DNA of 64,000 bases from Zoroaster sp. YZ-2022 (taxonomy: Eukaryota; Echinodermata; Asteroidea; Forcipulatida; Zoroasteridae): contig CM055834.1 of assembly GCA_029582265.1 (NCBI GenBank), positions 4,030,001 to 4,094,000 on the forward strand. Direction: 5' to 3'. Made by a program: the position numbers and the translations under genes. Below, in pieces: positions 21,401-31,100 of the stretch (position 1 is the first letter of the stretch; each line of letters starts with the position of its first letter). The notes beneath the pieces are model-generated. The model made no database searches, was not told the DNA's origin, and saw nothing but the letters and a program-made list of their open reading frames with translations.

Positions 21401-24400
21401 AAGTATCGAATGACTTGAGTGTCTGACCGTATGACCTCTTGAGCAGCTCGGAAAATTGGAAAATGGGCTGCCAGAACAATAAACCATACAATCAAATGTT
21501 TGATTAAATCTCCCCTTATTAAGTTCCCATAATTTTCCCCAAATTGGCCCCAAAATTTGGACCATTTTCTGAAATGTTTACTGTTCAAAAGTTAATAAAA
21601 AAAATTGTCTGACCTTTTATCTCAAAATTAACTAATATATTTATAAAATAAATATAGAATTAGCTGTTGCAAACTACTTACCAACCTAAAGGACCTTTAG
21701 TATAAATGCAAAATAATGGTTATTGGCCTTACGTTTTGAACCAGGTTCTTTCTCAAAGGCAAATGGGCTTTGAGAAAGAACCTGCTAGGTTCGAAACGTA
21801 AGGCCAATAACCATTATTTTGCTGATATATTAACCCTCCTACTCTAGCTGCACTTTAGTGGGAAGTAGCTGTTGAGGTCAAAACCAGTCAACTGCCCGTT
21901 TTGACTGTTGACCCAAATGTGCACACAGGGGCATTTTTGACTGGTTTTTACTCTCATTTTGACCACCCTCAACAATACCAGACAATGCTTTTACCAAAAA
22001 CGGTCGACTCATTTTGACCTGTAAATGTACTTACTACATGTAAGGCTTGACAGTGTTTCACTTATAAGTGCACTAGATATACCTTGGGAAGTATATCAAC
22101 ATTTTGACCGATTTTGACCCTTGTAGTAGTAGGAGGGTTAATATTCAATAAATGTGGTACGAAGCTTTGCATGGTAGATAGAAAAGTTAGGTTTGCTGGT
22201 AATACCATGTGTAATCATTTCCTCTTGGAAGAACCAGTAGTGAGGATAGTTCTCAACATTTTGAACAGTGTGCTCTGTCTGTCTTCTGGAGGATGCTGGA
22301 CTTCTACTGATGTTGTGGCTTATATACTGATGGCTGGGATGGAATCATTCCCCCAACCACCCCAGCCACCAATTTACACAATTGTAGCTTAGTAAGTTCA
22401 CAAGTAATCTCCATGTGGATTTGTACTGCCATTATTTGCTTAGTAATTAAGACTGGTACTAATGATGAGACATCTTAGTGCTTCGTGAAATCTGGCCCAG
22501 GGTGTACAGTTTCATATAGGCTCCATCTGCATTTTGTTACTGAAAAATGTGGAATGTACAAATACCTGAGGGATTCCTCCATAAAGTTCTGTTCTTGTTA
22601 ACCTTCAGAGAAGCACCAGCAAACTGCCCGTATGTCTATCAACAAATGAAACAAAAATGTAATTACTTTTTTTAAACAAACTGTTCCATGGTAGGCCAAG
22701 AAAAAAAGGGAAAAAGTAAAATCACTCTTAGTGCGCAAACCTCTGCTGAATAGAGTTGGTCAGAATTTCAGACAGAAAAAAAAATTCCTAGAAGTCATCA
22801 ATTACCCTGTTTGATTATGCTGTAAAATATACTGGTAAATAAATTTTGTAAAAAAAATTTTTTTAAATGAAAAATTCCCTGGGATTTGAACCGGGGTCTG
22901 GGATGCAACGATTCTTGAAACTTGACAAAAACATTAGATTATAAGTAAATAGGTCATTATTGGACCCTCTATCGAGTCTATATTAGCTCACTAATCTGAA
23001 ATAACGTTAGATATATGGTCCTAAAAATATATTTTCCTGAAATCGGATCTTCATCAAAATCTAATCGATTGGTCCGTGTAGCAAACTCAACATATTCAGC
23101 AAATTTCATCCAAATCTATCAAGAACTTTTTGAGATATCTTGTACAGAAGCACACAGAAGCAACCCCCTCCCCACACACACACACCCACACACACAGTTG
23201 TGAATCTCAAGACGTCTGAGGACCTTCCATTGTTTGGACTCTAACTTTTTGAAGCAATCTCCATTGGTTTTGTACATGCCATTTTCCGAGGACAACGAAG
23301 AACAAAGAACTGCCGTCCGAGGACCTATTGTTCCCTTTCTTATATGTCCTCGGACAGTTTGCAGTGCAAGCCCACACACACACACACACCCACACCCACA
23401 GGGGTGATTACATTACCTCTGGACACCTTCGGTGGCGGAGGTATAATGAATACAGATTATAATAGTGATGATAAGATGCATGCAAGCAGTTTTGCCCTTG
23501 TAAGAGCCAAGCTTGACAGGTGCCGAGTTTGAAGTGCACATTTTAAGAAAGAACAAATTACCAAGTTTTGGGTAGGTGCACATTTCCTTCTTGGGTGCCG
23601 AGCAGGTAATAAGTTTGCTAGGTTCCAAAGTTTGCCAGGTACTGAAGTGACCAACATTCATGGAGGTACATGTTATGCTTCTTATGAAGCTGCCGCTACC
23701 TTACAGGTAGCTGACCTACTAATCTTTATCAGTTCAAACAATATGATTGGACGAAACTTGATCACTTGGAGTGTATTAACCCTCCTATAGGTTTAACACT
23801 CAAAGACACTCAAAATTTGTATGTCTCTCTTAACCCATTGACTTTGTGCAGTGCACTCAAATACATGCAAGCACATGTGGCTGTGATAGGAGGTCAAACC
23901 AAAACCAATCAAAGACACTCAAAATTTGTATGTAACTCCCAACCCATTGACTTTGTGCAGTGCACTCAAATAAATGCAAGGACATGTGGCTAGGATAGGT
24001 CAAACCAAAACCACTCGACAGTACATACACAGCTCTGTGTGACTCTGTGGTTTGACCTACCAATTGGCAATGCAACCAAAAATACTCAAGTGACTGTCTG
24101 TGGGTGCGGTGCTAACTGGGCCAAATTTCAGCCTGGGCATAGGAGGGTTAATGGCCAGTAAAGACCGACAGCCTATGCATTCAAGACAATAAAGCCCAAC
24201 TAGCAAGTATGCATGTCATTTTATTTCTGGCTCTTTTTCAATACAAATGACTTAATGAACTTTTGAAAATGACATCAAGATGGGCTTTTTATTAATAATG
24301 GGAATAACAGTTTGACAATTGGATCTTTACCACAGTATAAAGATCTTGGGGTCATGGCCAAGCATGACTCAATCTTTTATTATTCCTGGCCACAATCACT

Positions 24401-26177
24401 CGGTCTTTACCCTGTGGTTGTGGGAAAGATCATGTGACATAACTTTTATTCCCTAATAAGTAATTGAGCTACATCATCGACATTGCCGCATACTTTTTAT
24501 AATGTGTTACAATGGCTGAAAAGCAGCAGGTTTTGCATGTGCTCGTCACAGGTATGCCAACACTTTTGTATGTTTTATCATTACGCTTAAGTGATGAACC
24601 GCCATCAAAATGTTAAAGTAATTCTTTAACATTAAATCTTGGGATTAACATTAAAAGCACTATCATTAAAAGCACTAAGTGAAAATTATATTTTGATATT
24701 CAAATCTCACTGAGAAGAGATGCATTGTATTTGGTCATGGGATTCTACTGCCAAGTTTCAGCAGCTTCACACAGGTAAACAATTAAGCAATTTATGGAAA
24801 TCTTTTTGTTTCTGTAGGGCCTATTAGCAATTTTGGGCCCTAAGGCATCAAGGACTGGATTTGGCATCAAAGCCTGGATTCAGCATCAAGACCTACATCA
24901 AGGCATCAGGGGTTTTACTACGACGACAACAAGTAGAAATAGCTGACAGCAACATGTGAAATATGGCTACATACCTAGACGAGGAAGCGTAAATACCATA
25001 TATACATGTACATGTATAAATAATTTTATAGCAGGGATTTTTCAACTTTTGATCTGCTAATTATTACGATCTAAAATTTTGTGATAAGGTAAGCTTGCCC
25101 AAGCAGACACTTTTGGCAAAAAGTTTACTGGCCTATTAAATATTGTGAGATCAGTAATTTTGGTGAATTTTAAATTTTATTACTACGGTAACGTTAACAT
25201 CAATTATAACTTAGCGTTAATAGGGGGGCCTAATGTTATTTTTTATTATTTTGTTTTTAATTTCAAAAATGTTTCGAAAATTTCATGAAAGTGAGATATA
25301 TCCCAGAAGGATACCTAATTAATAAGTTTTACGTTGCAATAATTAGCAGATCAAAAGTTTAACAAAAAACGGAGTTACATTAATGTTACATGTAACGTGT
25401 TAATCTGTATCTGTCACGTACAAACACCAGAGCTGGTTGTCACATACAACATAGGTTAATGCTCCCTCCATGCCATGGTTAATGACTATAAATTTGGCGG
25501 TCCATAGTCAGCGGCGCCGCTACGGGGAGGGGGAAGGGGGGGTGACAAATGCCCCCGGTTACTTTCTGTTCCCCCCAATTTCCCCCCCCCCCAATTTTTT
25601 CCCCGATGGTAAGTCAATGTTTTTTCAGCAGTACAAAATTACATTAAAGATTAATGTTTGGCCCCCCCTTAAATTTAAGCTTTCCCCCTCTTGCCCCTCC
25701 GGCCCCCGGCAGAACAGGTCTGGTGTTGCCGCTGTCCATAGCCGTATAATAGTTATACATGGAGGAAGGAAGAATGGAACTCTTTGTCTTGTGATAGGCC
25801 TATGCCTAAATCAGTGGCGGATTTAGGGGGGTGCATAACGGGCGCGCGCCGCCCCCCTTATTTTTGCCGAGTCAAAAAACAAAATAATATTATAATAAAT
25901 ATACCTTGTGTAGGGCCTCGCGCTACGCACTCGCATTTTTCAACTTTGAAATTAGCCCTCAAACTCAAAGTTTGCGCCCCCCTTTCTTAAAATCCTGGAT
26001 CTGCCCCTGTAAATGGATCAAATTTACCAAATAACAAATTCCTTGTCCTACCAAAACATTAAGGCACTTTATATCGACTGAAGGTAAACCCCAGTCGCCT
26101 TTCAAACAGTCAAGTTCCATTGCACCATCCTCCGCTCTGACCGTGTCGCTGGATTCCATGTTCCCGATCCCCGCCAT
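15476..26177 (-). CDS. MTX1: Metaxin-1/3-type mitochondrial import protein, complete gene (7 exons)
   Basis: Metaxins are outer-membrane proteins with a GST-like fold that work with the SAM/MICOS machinery in mitochondrial protein import. Exons, in order: 26052-26177, 22566-22635, 21298-21467, 18963-19142, 17387-17463, 16729-16891 and 15476 to about 15670. Phases agree across all junctions; only the last acceptor is uncertain (AAG|CAG or the next AG). The start ATG at 26177 (ATCATGG) gives about 326 aa, the usual metaxin length. Family blocks in order: MELDCLKGDWGLPSVD (from residue 20), the GQFAGASLKV segment, LDEELTDQQRADVLAFKALMEEKFLP, WIDAKNYVEFTRPWYAKAL, NDAKECMNLLSVRL, SLDALIFSYLAPLL and a C-terminal anchor, RRNQVLAVLFALAAMVSYAF, with an acidic tail. 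MTX1 versus MTX3 cannot be settled by eye. Introns hold eight or more transposons, one ending 57 bp from exon 3. Confidence 0.93.
16085..16160. repeat. 21-bp C-rich minisatellite
   Basis: CCCCCACAATCCTCCCACCTT is repeated about three and a half times, with one copy changed to AATCCCCCCACC. It lies in the last metaxin intron. Confidence 0.9.
18160..18520 (+). mobile_element. tRNA-Leu-derived SINE, full length
   Basis: A tRNA-like head (GGTTGAGCGGTTTAGTGCATC ... GGGTTCAAATCCCAACC) with a long variable arm leads into a body containing TCCTTGAGCAAGACACTTTACC, CTCTCCACCCAGGAGTAAATG and GAGCTGTATACTCCCCAGGG, then a CGTGCGCTATATAAGT block and an ATT repeat tail. Related copies lie at 19783 (minus), 57662, 61777 and, truncated, at 5098 and 59247. 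It lies in a metaxin intron. Confidence 0.9.
19358..19729 (+). mobile_element. TTAA-flanked MITE, family A, copy 3
   Basis: The ends are TTAACCCGCCTATAGG and GGCATAGGAGGGTTAA. The CACTCAAAATTTGTATG plus GTGCAGTGCACTCAAATA block is present twice in direct order. It lies in a metaxin intron between exons 3 and 4. Confidence 0.9.
19783..20147 (-). mobile_element. tRNA-Leu-derived SINE, full length, minus strand
   Basis: It begins on the plus strand with an AAT repeat and ends with the tRNA head in inverse orientation (GCTAGACCGCTCGGCCACGAC). The head is closest to tRNA-Leu. It shares the AAAGTGTCTTGCTCAAGGAC body of the family, apart from point changes. Confidence 0.9.
20315..20680. mobile_element. 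TTAA-flanked MITE, family C, TTTGAATGGT-rich interior
   Basis: The ends TTAACCCTCCTACTTCTGG and CAGTAGGAAGGTTAA are inverse over about 13 bases with one mismatch. The interior contains many copies of TTTGAATGG and CAAATGGT in both orientations. The terminal bases match families A and B, but the interior is unrelated. Confidence 0.75.
21034..21241. mobile_element. TTAA-bounded MITE with TTAAAGGGGCAGTATC ends
   Basis: TTAAAGGGGCAGTATCGTCA at the left mirrors TGATGATACTGTCCCTTTAA at the right. A second inverted pair, CAACAGGGCATGGAATC and GATTCCATGCCCTGTTG, lies just inside. The element ends 57 bp downstream, in transcript direction, of the metaxin exon 3 donor. Confidence 0.8.
21714..21822. 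repeat. Long imperfect hairpin
   Basis: AATAATGGTTATTGGCCTTACGTTT at the left is matched by its inverse at the right, followed inward by GGTTCTTTCTCAAAG and CTTTGAGAAAGAACC. The stem is near 48 bp with small bulges and a loop of about ten bases. It lies eight bases from the start of MITE family B copy 1, in the metaxin intron between exons 2 and 3. Confidence 0.85.
21830..22141. mobile_element. TTAA-flanked MITE, family B, copy 1
   Basis: The ends are TTAACCCTCCTACTCTAGC and AGTAGTAGGAGGGTTAA. The interior is studded with TTTTGAC and GTCAAAA words. A larger relative lies at 44500-45111 in the opposite orientation. No coding capacity. Confidence 0.85.
22150..22350 (+). mobile_element. Diverged Penelope-like terminal segment
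   Basis: GAAGCTTTGCATGGT, ATACCATGTG and CTTCTGGAGGATGCTGGAC follow the order and spacing of the terminal region at 11600-11790. The match is by eye and diverged. It lies in a metaxin intron. Confidence 0.5.
23170..23400. repeat. Two CA-rich microsatellites around a 170-bp spacer
   Basis: CACACACACACCCACACACAC (near 23174-23197) and a longer CA run (near 23373-23400) flank a spacer with no recognised content. It lies in metaxin intron 1. Confidence 0.85.
23776..24151 (+). mobile_element. TTAA-flanked MITE, family A, copy 4
   Basis: The ends are TTAACCCTCCTATAGG and GGCATAGGAGGGTTAA. The sequence is very close to copy 3, including the duplicated interior block, so the two probably share a recent source. 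It lies in metaxin intron 1. Confidence 0.9.
24512..24817 (+). other. Possible short first exon, antisense in metaxin intron 1
   Basis: An ATG at 24512 opens a 40-base segment reading MAEKQQVLHVLVT and stopping at CACAG|GTATGC, a fair donor. A TTTTTGTTTCTGTAG acceptor precedes 24818, and joining there stays in frame only to a TAA after eight codons. No family is recognised. This could be a chance pattern. Confidence 0.2.
25509..25734. mobile_element. hAT-type MITE with 7-of-8 target duplication
   Basis: The ends CAGCGGCGCCGC and GTTGCCGCTG are inverse over seven bases. TCCATAGT precedes and TCCATAGC follows, an 8-bp duplication with one difference. The interior is G- then C-rich. It lies in metaxin intron 1. 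Confidence 0.65.
25812..26009. mobile_element. hAT-like MITE with CAGTGGCGGATTTAGG end
   Basis: CAGTGGCGGATTTAGGGGGG and the inverse-type end GGATCTGCCCCTG match the termini of the hAT group seen at 7783 and 34915. No clean 8-bp duplication was found. It ends 43 bases past the metaxin exon 1 donor, so it is inside intron 1 and close to the splice site. Confidence 0.6.
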
Positions 26178-27674
26178 GATGTTCAACTTTGACCCTACAA
26201 ACAGGTCATTTTCCGGTCAAAGAACAAAATGTCATTATCATTCCGCTCAAATAAATACATTAATATGCAAATTATAACTCATACTTATAACCATTTTTCA
26301 CATCGTTTTATACTTTTGAATATATATATATAATGTTTTCATTATTCTATGACAATAGAACTTGCTTACTAACGTTTTAAGAGAGATCTACATTACACAT
26401 GCGAGGTAAAGTAAATAATTGCAATGTAGGCCTAAATTGTAGTCGAGGATTAGACATCCGCCGCTCAAGCATACAGTTTGGCAGTTTCATGAAAATTTGA
26501 AGTTGCTTCAATGCTTTTAAATGTCATATCACTGGATAGAACAAAAAATTAGAAAGAAAATGAGGGGTCAATGGTCATGATAGGTTAACCCTATGCAAAG
26601 TTACGAATTTTTGTTGATTTAAATATTTGGTAATTTTTAAGATCCAGTTTCATTTGAAAAGTTGTGACCGAATTTGCCTGCAATGTACATGTATCCTTGT
26701 AGTACTAACAAAGTCTATTTTGCGCAAGTTGCACTGTTTTAAGATAACCACGATGTGTAGTATCCATTTATCGACACTAGAAGTGACTACATCCGTAGAC
26801 TACCCTTTATATTAGAATTTTACCATGAAAGTTCGGCGGGTCACAACTTCGACAGAAAAAAAGGATATGAAAAATAGCGCCACCATCGGCGGTTTGCGTG
26901 AATCTGCCTAATTGTAATACATGCAGTTAGTGTAGCTGTCTCTGTTGGGTCGAACTGTAGCTTGCTGGAATTTCCATATTGAAACCCACAGTCTGACGAG
27001 GTAAATAATTAATTAATATATCATTAAGCAACAATTCTTCCCAGATATTTTGTTATGGCTTAACTGTAGACTATAATTATTTGAAAGAATGTCGAATCGA
27101 ATCCAACCACCCACAGTCATCCATTCCGTGTGTGCAAATACACACGTTTTAGCAGACGACAAAATCATGGCCAACATTTGTTTTGTTTGCTGCTTCGTTC
27201 TTTCGTCTGTTTGTTCCTGTGTGTCTCTTTAGTTGTTTGTTTGTCTGTTTGATTGTCTCTATTTGTTGTTTTCCTGCTTGTAATTGTCATTGTTATTTTT
27301 ATAATGCAATTTTGTATGTGTGACAAGTTCTAACTTAACGTTATTGTAATATTAACGTTACATTATTTTTATGAAATTTGTGAATAACGTTATTTAATTT
27401 TGTGTAACGTTAGGACCTATGTGTTATAGGCTATGACCTAATAAACATATTAAATTAAATATACATATTGGCTGTTTGTAAGTCGATACATAATACAATT
27501 CAAGTGCCCACATCGCAATCGCATGTGCTAGCTCCAATGATTATCAGAAACCTGTTGAAAATGCATTGACCACCCATCGGGTAATATATCTAATTAATTC
27601 CTGTGCTGTGACATCTCTGATTATGCACATTTTCATTAGCATAAAAAAGTTTCAAATCACCCACAAATTGGCAA
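26178..27674. promoter_or_regulatory. Intergenic region between divergent metaxin and ADPGK
   Basis: The metaxin start (26177, minus) and the ADPGK start (28131, plus) face away from each other. A possible ADPGK noncoding leader exon could end at CTGACGAG|GTAAAT (27000), since a good acceptor (TTTCCACTGCAG) sits 14 bases before the ADPGK ATG. This is inference; no core promoter motif was identified. Confidence 0.35.
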
Positions 27675-28008
27675 TTAACCCTCCTATAGGTTTAACACTC
27701 AAAGACACTCAAAATTTGTATGTCTCTCTATAACCCATTGACTTTGTGCAGTGCACTCAAATACATACAAACATATGTGGCTGTGATAGGAGGTCAAACC
27801 CAAAGACACTCAAAATTTGTATGTAACTCCCAACCCATTGACTTTGTGCAGTGCACTCAAGGAGGTCAAACCAAAACCAAGTACATACACAGCTCTGTGT
27901 GAATCTTGTGGTTTGACCTATTGGCAATGCAACCAAAAATACTCAAGTGAGTGTCTGTGGGTGCCGTGCTGACTGGGCCAAATTTCAGCCTGGGCATAGG
28001 AGGGTTAA
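27675..28008 (+). mobile_element. TTAA-flanked MITE, family A, copy 5
   Basis: The ends are TTAACCCTCCTATAGG and GGCATAGGAGGGTTAA, and the interior is close to copy 1. Its right border is 122 bp upstream of the proposed ADPGK start codon. It therefore lies in the 5' flank or, if a leader exon exists upstream, in a 5' untranslated intron. Confidence 0.9.
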
Positions 28009-28130
28009 AAAGTAGAAAAGAGATATCACCATGGACATAAGTAGTTGTACTTGATGTTTAAGTAAAATAAATTATATTTCTTGGCCCTTTAAAGATAATG
28101 AATTGTTTCCACTGCAGGCGTTTCATCAGT

Positions 28131-31100
28131 ATGGAATGTTCTCCACTTATACTGGCATTTGCACTGATAGCAGTTGCTTATCTGTATGATTACAACCGGT
28201 CTTTATCCTCCAGTGGAAGGCATGAAGCCTCTTCAGCAGAGTCACAGGTTGTCCATGGATGGTCTACAATAATTCAGGAACCTAGCATCAAGGTTAATCG
28301 AGTAGCTGTTGGGTAAGAGAGTAAAGAGTTACATGTACATACTCTACATTTAAACAGGGGACAGGATTATTGTAGCACACCGAGATGTACAAAACTGTCT
28401 CATTTCCACTTGGCGAAATGTACCCAGGTAGTAAACATTATGATTTACTCACGGCCAGTGCGCTGTTAAGTTCATCTAGGACATCCACCTCATACCTCAT
28501 GTCTGAGCGATTATAGGAAGGTGTTCCGCACCTAACTAGGTGAAACTGGGAATAGACGGTCAGATTGAGCGAGTCAAAAACATATGAGACCACTAGCTGT
28601 GGTGACCGCAGCCCTACTACCTGACTTTTACAACTTCTGTCATTAACGGACGGTAGTAGAGCTGCGGTGAATGCCCATAGTAGTCCTTTATGGACAAGTA
28701 TCGATATCGAGCAGGCAATGTTCCGTTCCCCAAAAAGGTGTCCCAGACATGAGAAATGCTCCTCAAACTCACCTCCAAGATTCTATGCCACCTACAGATG
28801 CCTCTTCTGAAGTTTAAAACCATGCAACTTGCATTGGCGAGATTTTACGGACATTTTAAGTTTGGAAAATTGCAAGATTGAACTAGTAAACATGGAAACT
28901 GCTGGATTTCCCAACAATGCATTGCGCGCATACACAATGACCCTCCTGCTACCGGTAAAAAACGAAAAACAGGCAGTATAGCGCCACCTAGCGATTTTTA
29001 GCATACCAACTACATACATTTGGTACGCTAAAAATCGCTAGGTGACGCTATACTGCCTGTTCAGCAGCAGGAGGGTGCGCATTGGTTGAAATCAAGCAGT
29101 TCCATGTTTACTGTTCAATCTTCAATTCTAAATCGTCTCGCCAATGCAAGTTGCATGGTTTTAAACTTCAGAAGAGGCATCTGTAGGTGGCATAGAATCT
29201 TGAGGTGAGTTTGAGGAGCATTCTCATGTCTGGGACACCTGGGGAACGGAACATTGCCTGCTCGATATCGATACTTGTCCATAAAGGACTACTATGGGCA
29301 TTCACCGCAGCTCTACTACCGTCCGTTAATGACAGAAGTTGTAAAAGTCAGGTAGTAGGGCTGCGGTCACCACAGCTATGAGACCACAATGATATGGGTC
29401 AGTAATGTTTTTTCTTTGTTCGACTGGCCCAATTAGTTATAAAAATGAATATTCTCTGGGTTGTTGAAGGAACTCTTTGCCATGTACATGTATGCATGCC
29501 TGTAAAGCATTCTTTGTGCACTTAGAAAATCTGCAAAGCAGCGAATTCCAGTTTTTTTATTTTTTATTTATTTATTTATATTTATTTTTTTTATTTATTG
29601 TCAGTCACCCTAAACAAGGCCAATAGCCACTAAAGTGTAAGGGGTTACATGATATGTCATCCACCATTTAAGCATGATTATTACATTTGTTGATGTTTTT
29701 CTTAAACTTAAATAGATCGTAAGTTGGTGGAAAGCAATCAGCTGGAAGGGCATTCCATTGTAATGCTGTTCTAGGGAAGAAGCTATCCAAATGGAACTTA
29801 CTCTTGATTTTAGGGAGTCAAAAATAGTGAGGGTGTTCACCTGCTTGTTTAGCAAAGGGAGTAACACGAGAAAAATCCCTGTACTTAGGTACTAGCTCAT
29901 GTAGCTCAGCAGAACAATCCCCGTAATAATAACGGTAGAACAGTGAAAGGCTGGCTACATTCCTACAATGTGAGAGAGGTTGAAGGGAGGAAAAACCTCT
30001 TCACCAACTACATGTAGTCCCTTGATGCGGTGTTGCAGTCTAATCAAGAACAGATAGTGATGCTTTGGAGGCACCTGTCCATGGGCACAATATTCCATCT
30101 TGGGTCCGACTTGACTTTTGTAGAGGTAGAGGATGGCCTCCTCAGGGGTCAGCATTTTGCTTGACCGATAGAAAGATCCTATCATCTTGAAGACCTGTTT
30201 CCCCACCTCAGAGATGTAAGAGTTCCATTTGAGATCAGTTGTGATCTTCAGGCCGAGCAGTCTATCCAAGCTTGTCTGTTCAGTTAGCATTTCACCCTTC
30301 GTGAAGATGGGGGATATACTTGGACAGATCGATGGTGATTAACAGACAGAAGTTTAGTCTTGGTGGTGTTGATTATCCATCCAACGTTCATCTCATGATG
30401 TGATTTGAGATAAATCAGAACTCAGATTATTAGGCAGGTACACATCAGAAAGGTTTTTGCATGTGTGGTTGAATACTGGTAGGTCATAATATCAGAAACA
30501 GTGTCGGACCAAGTATTTAGCCCTGGGGAACACCAGCATTTAAAGTGTGTATGTCTGATGATTGACCATTCAGAACGACCTTCATGGAACGACCTTCATG
30601 GAACGACCTGTGAGGAATGATTTGATAACCCCAAACACCCTGCCAGCAATTCCATAGGCCTGGAGTTTTCACAGGAGTCCCTTATGCCAGACTCTGTTGA
30701 ATGCCTTGGAGATGTCCAGAGCAATAAGTCGGGTAGTAAATGACTGATCAAGAGCTCTACTAATGCGATCTGTAATAACTGTCAGGACATCGGCCGTAGA
30801 CCTGGATGATCGAAAACCATACTGCTTATCACTGAGTAACTTACAGTCATCAAGATGTCTTTTAATCCATTTATTTACAAGTGCCTCAAAAACCTTGCTT
30901 ACGATAGGCAGCAGGCTAATTATCGGTCTGTACTTGCCAGGATCGCAATGCTCTACAGCATTTTTGTAAACTGGACAAACGGATGACTTCTTCCAGGAAG
31001 AGGGGAAACACTTCTCCTTAATGCAGCGATTGGAAAGCTTAGCCAAGATAGGTGATAACTCTGGCAAGAGGTTTTTTAACACAATTACCGGAATTTTGTC

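Noticed and set aside
24303..24455. MITE with GGGAATAACAGTT and AACTTTTATTCCC ends
   Set aside because: The terminal match is short and imperfect, and no duplication was found.
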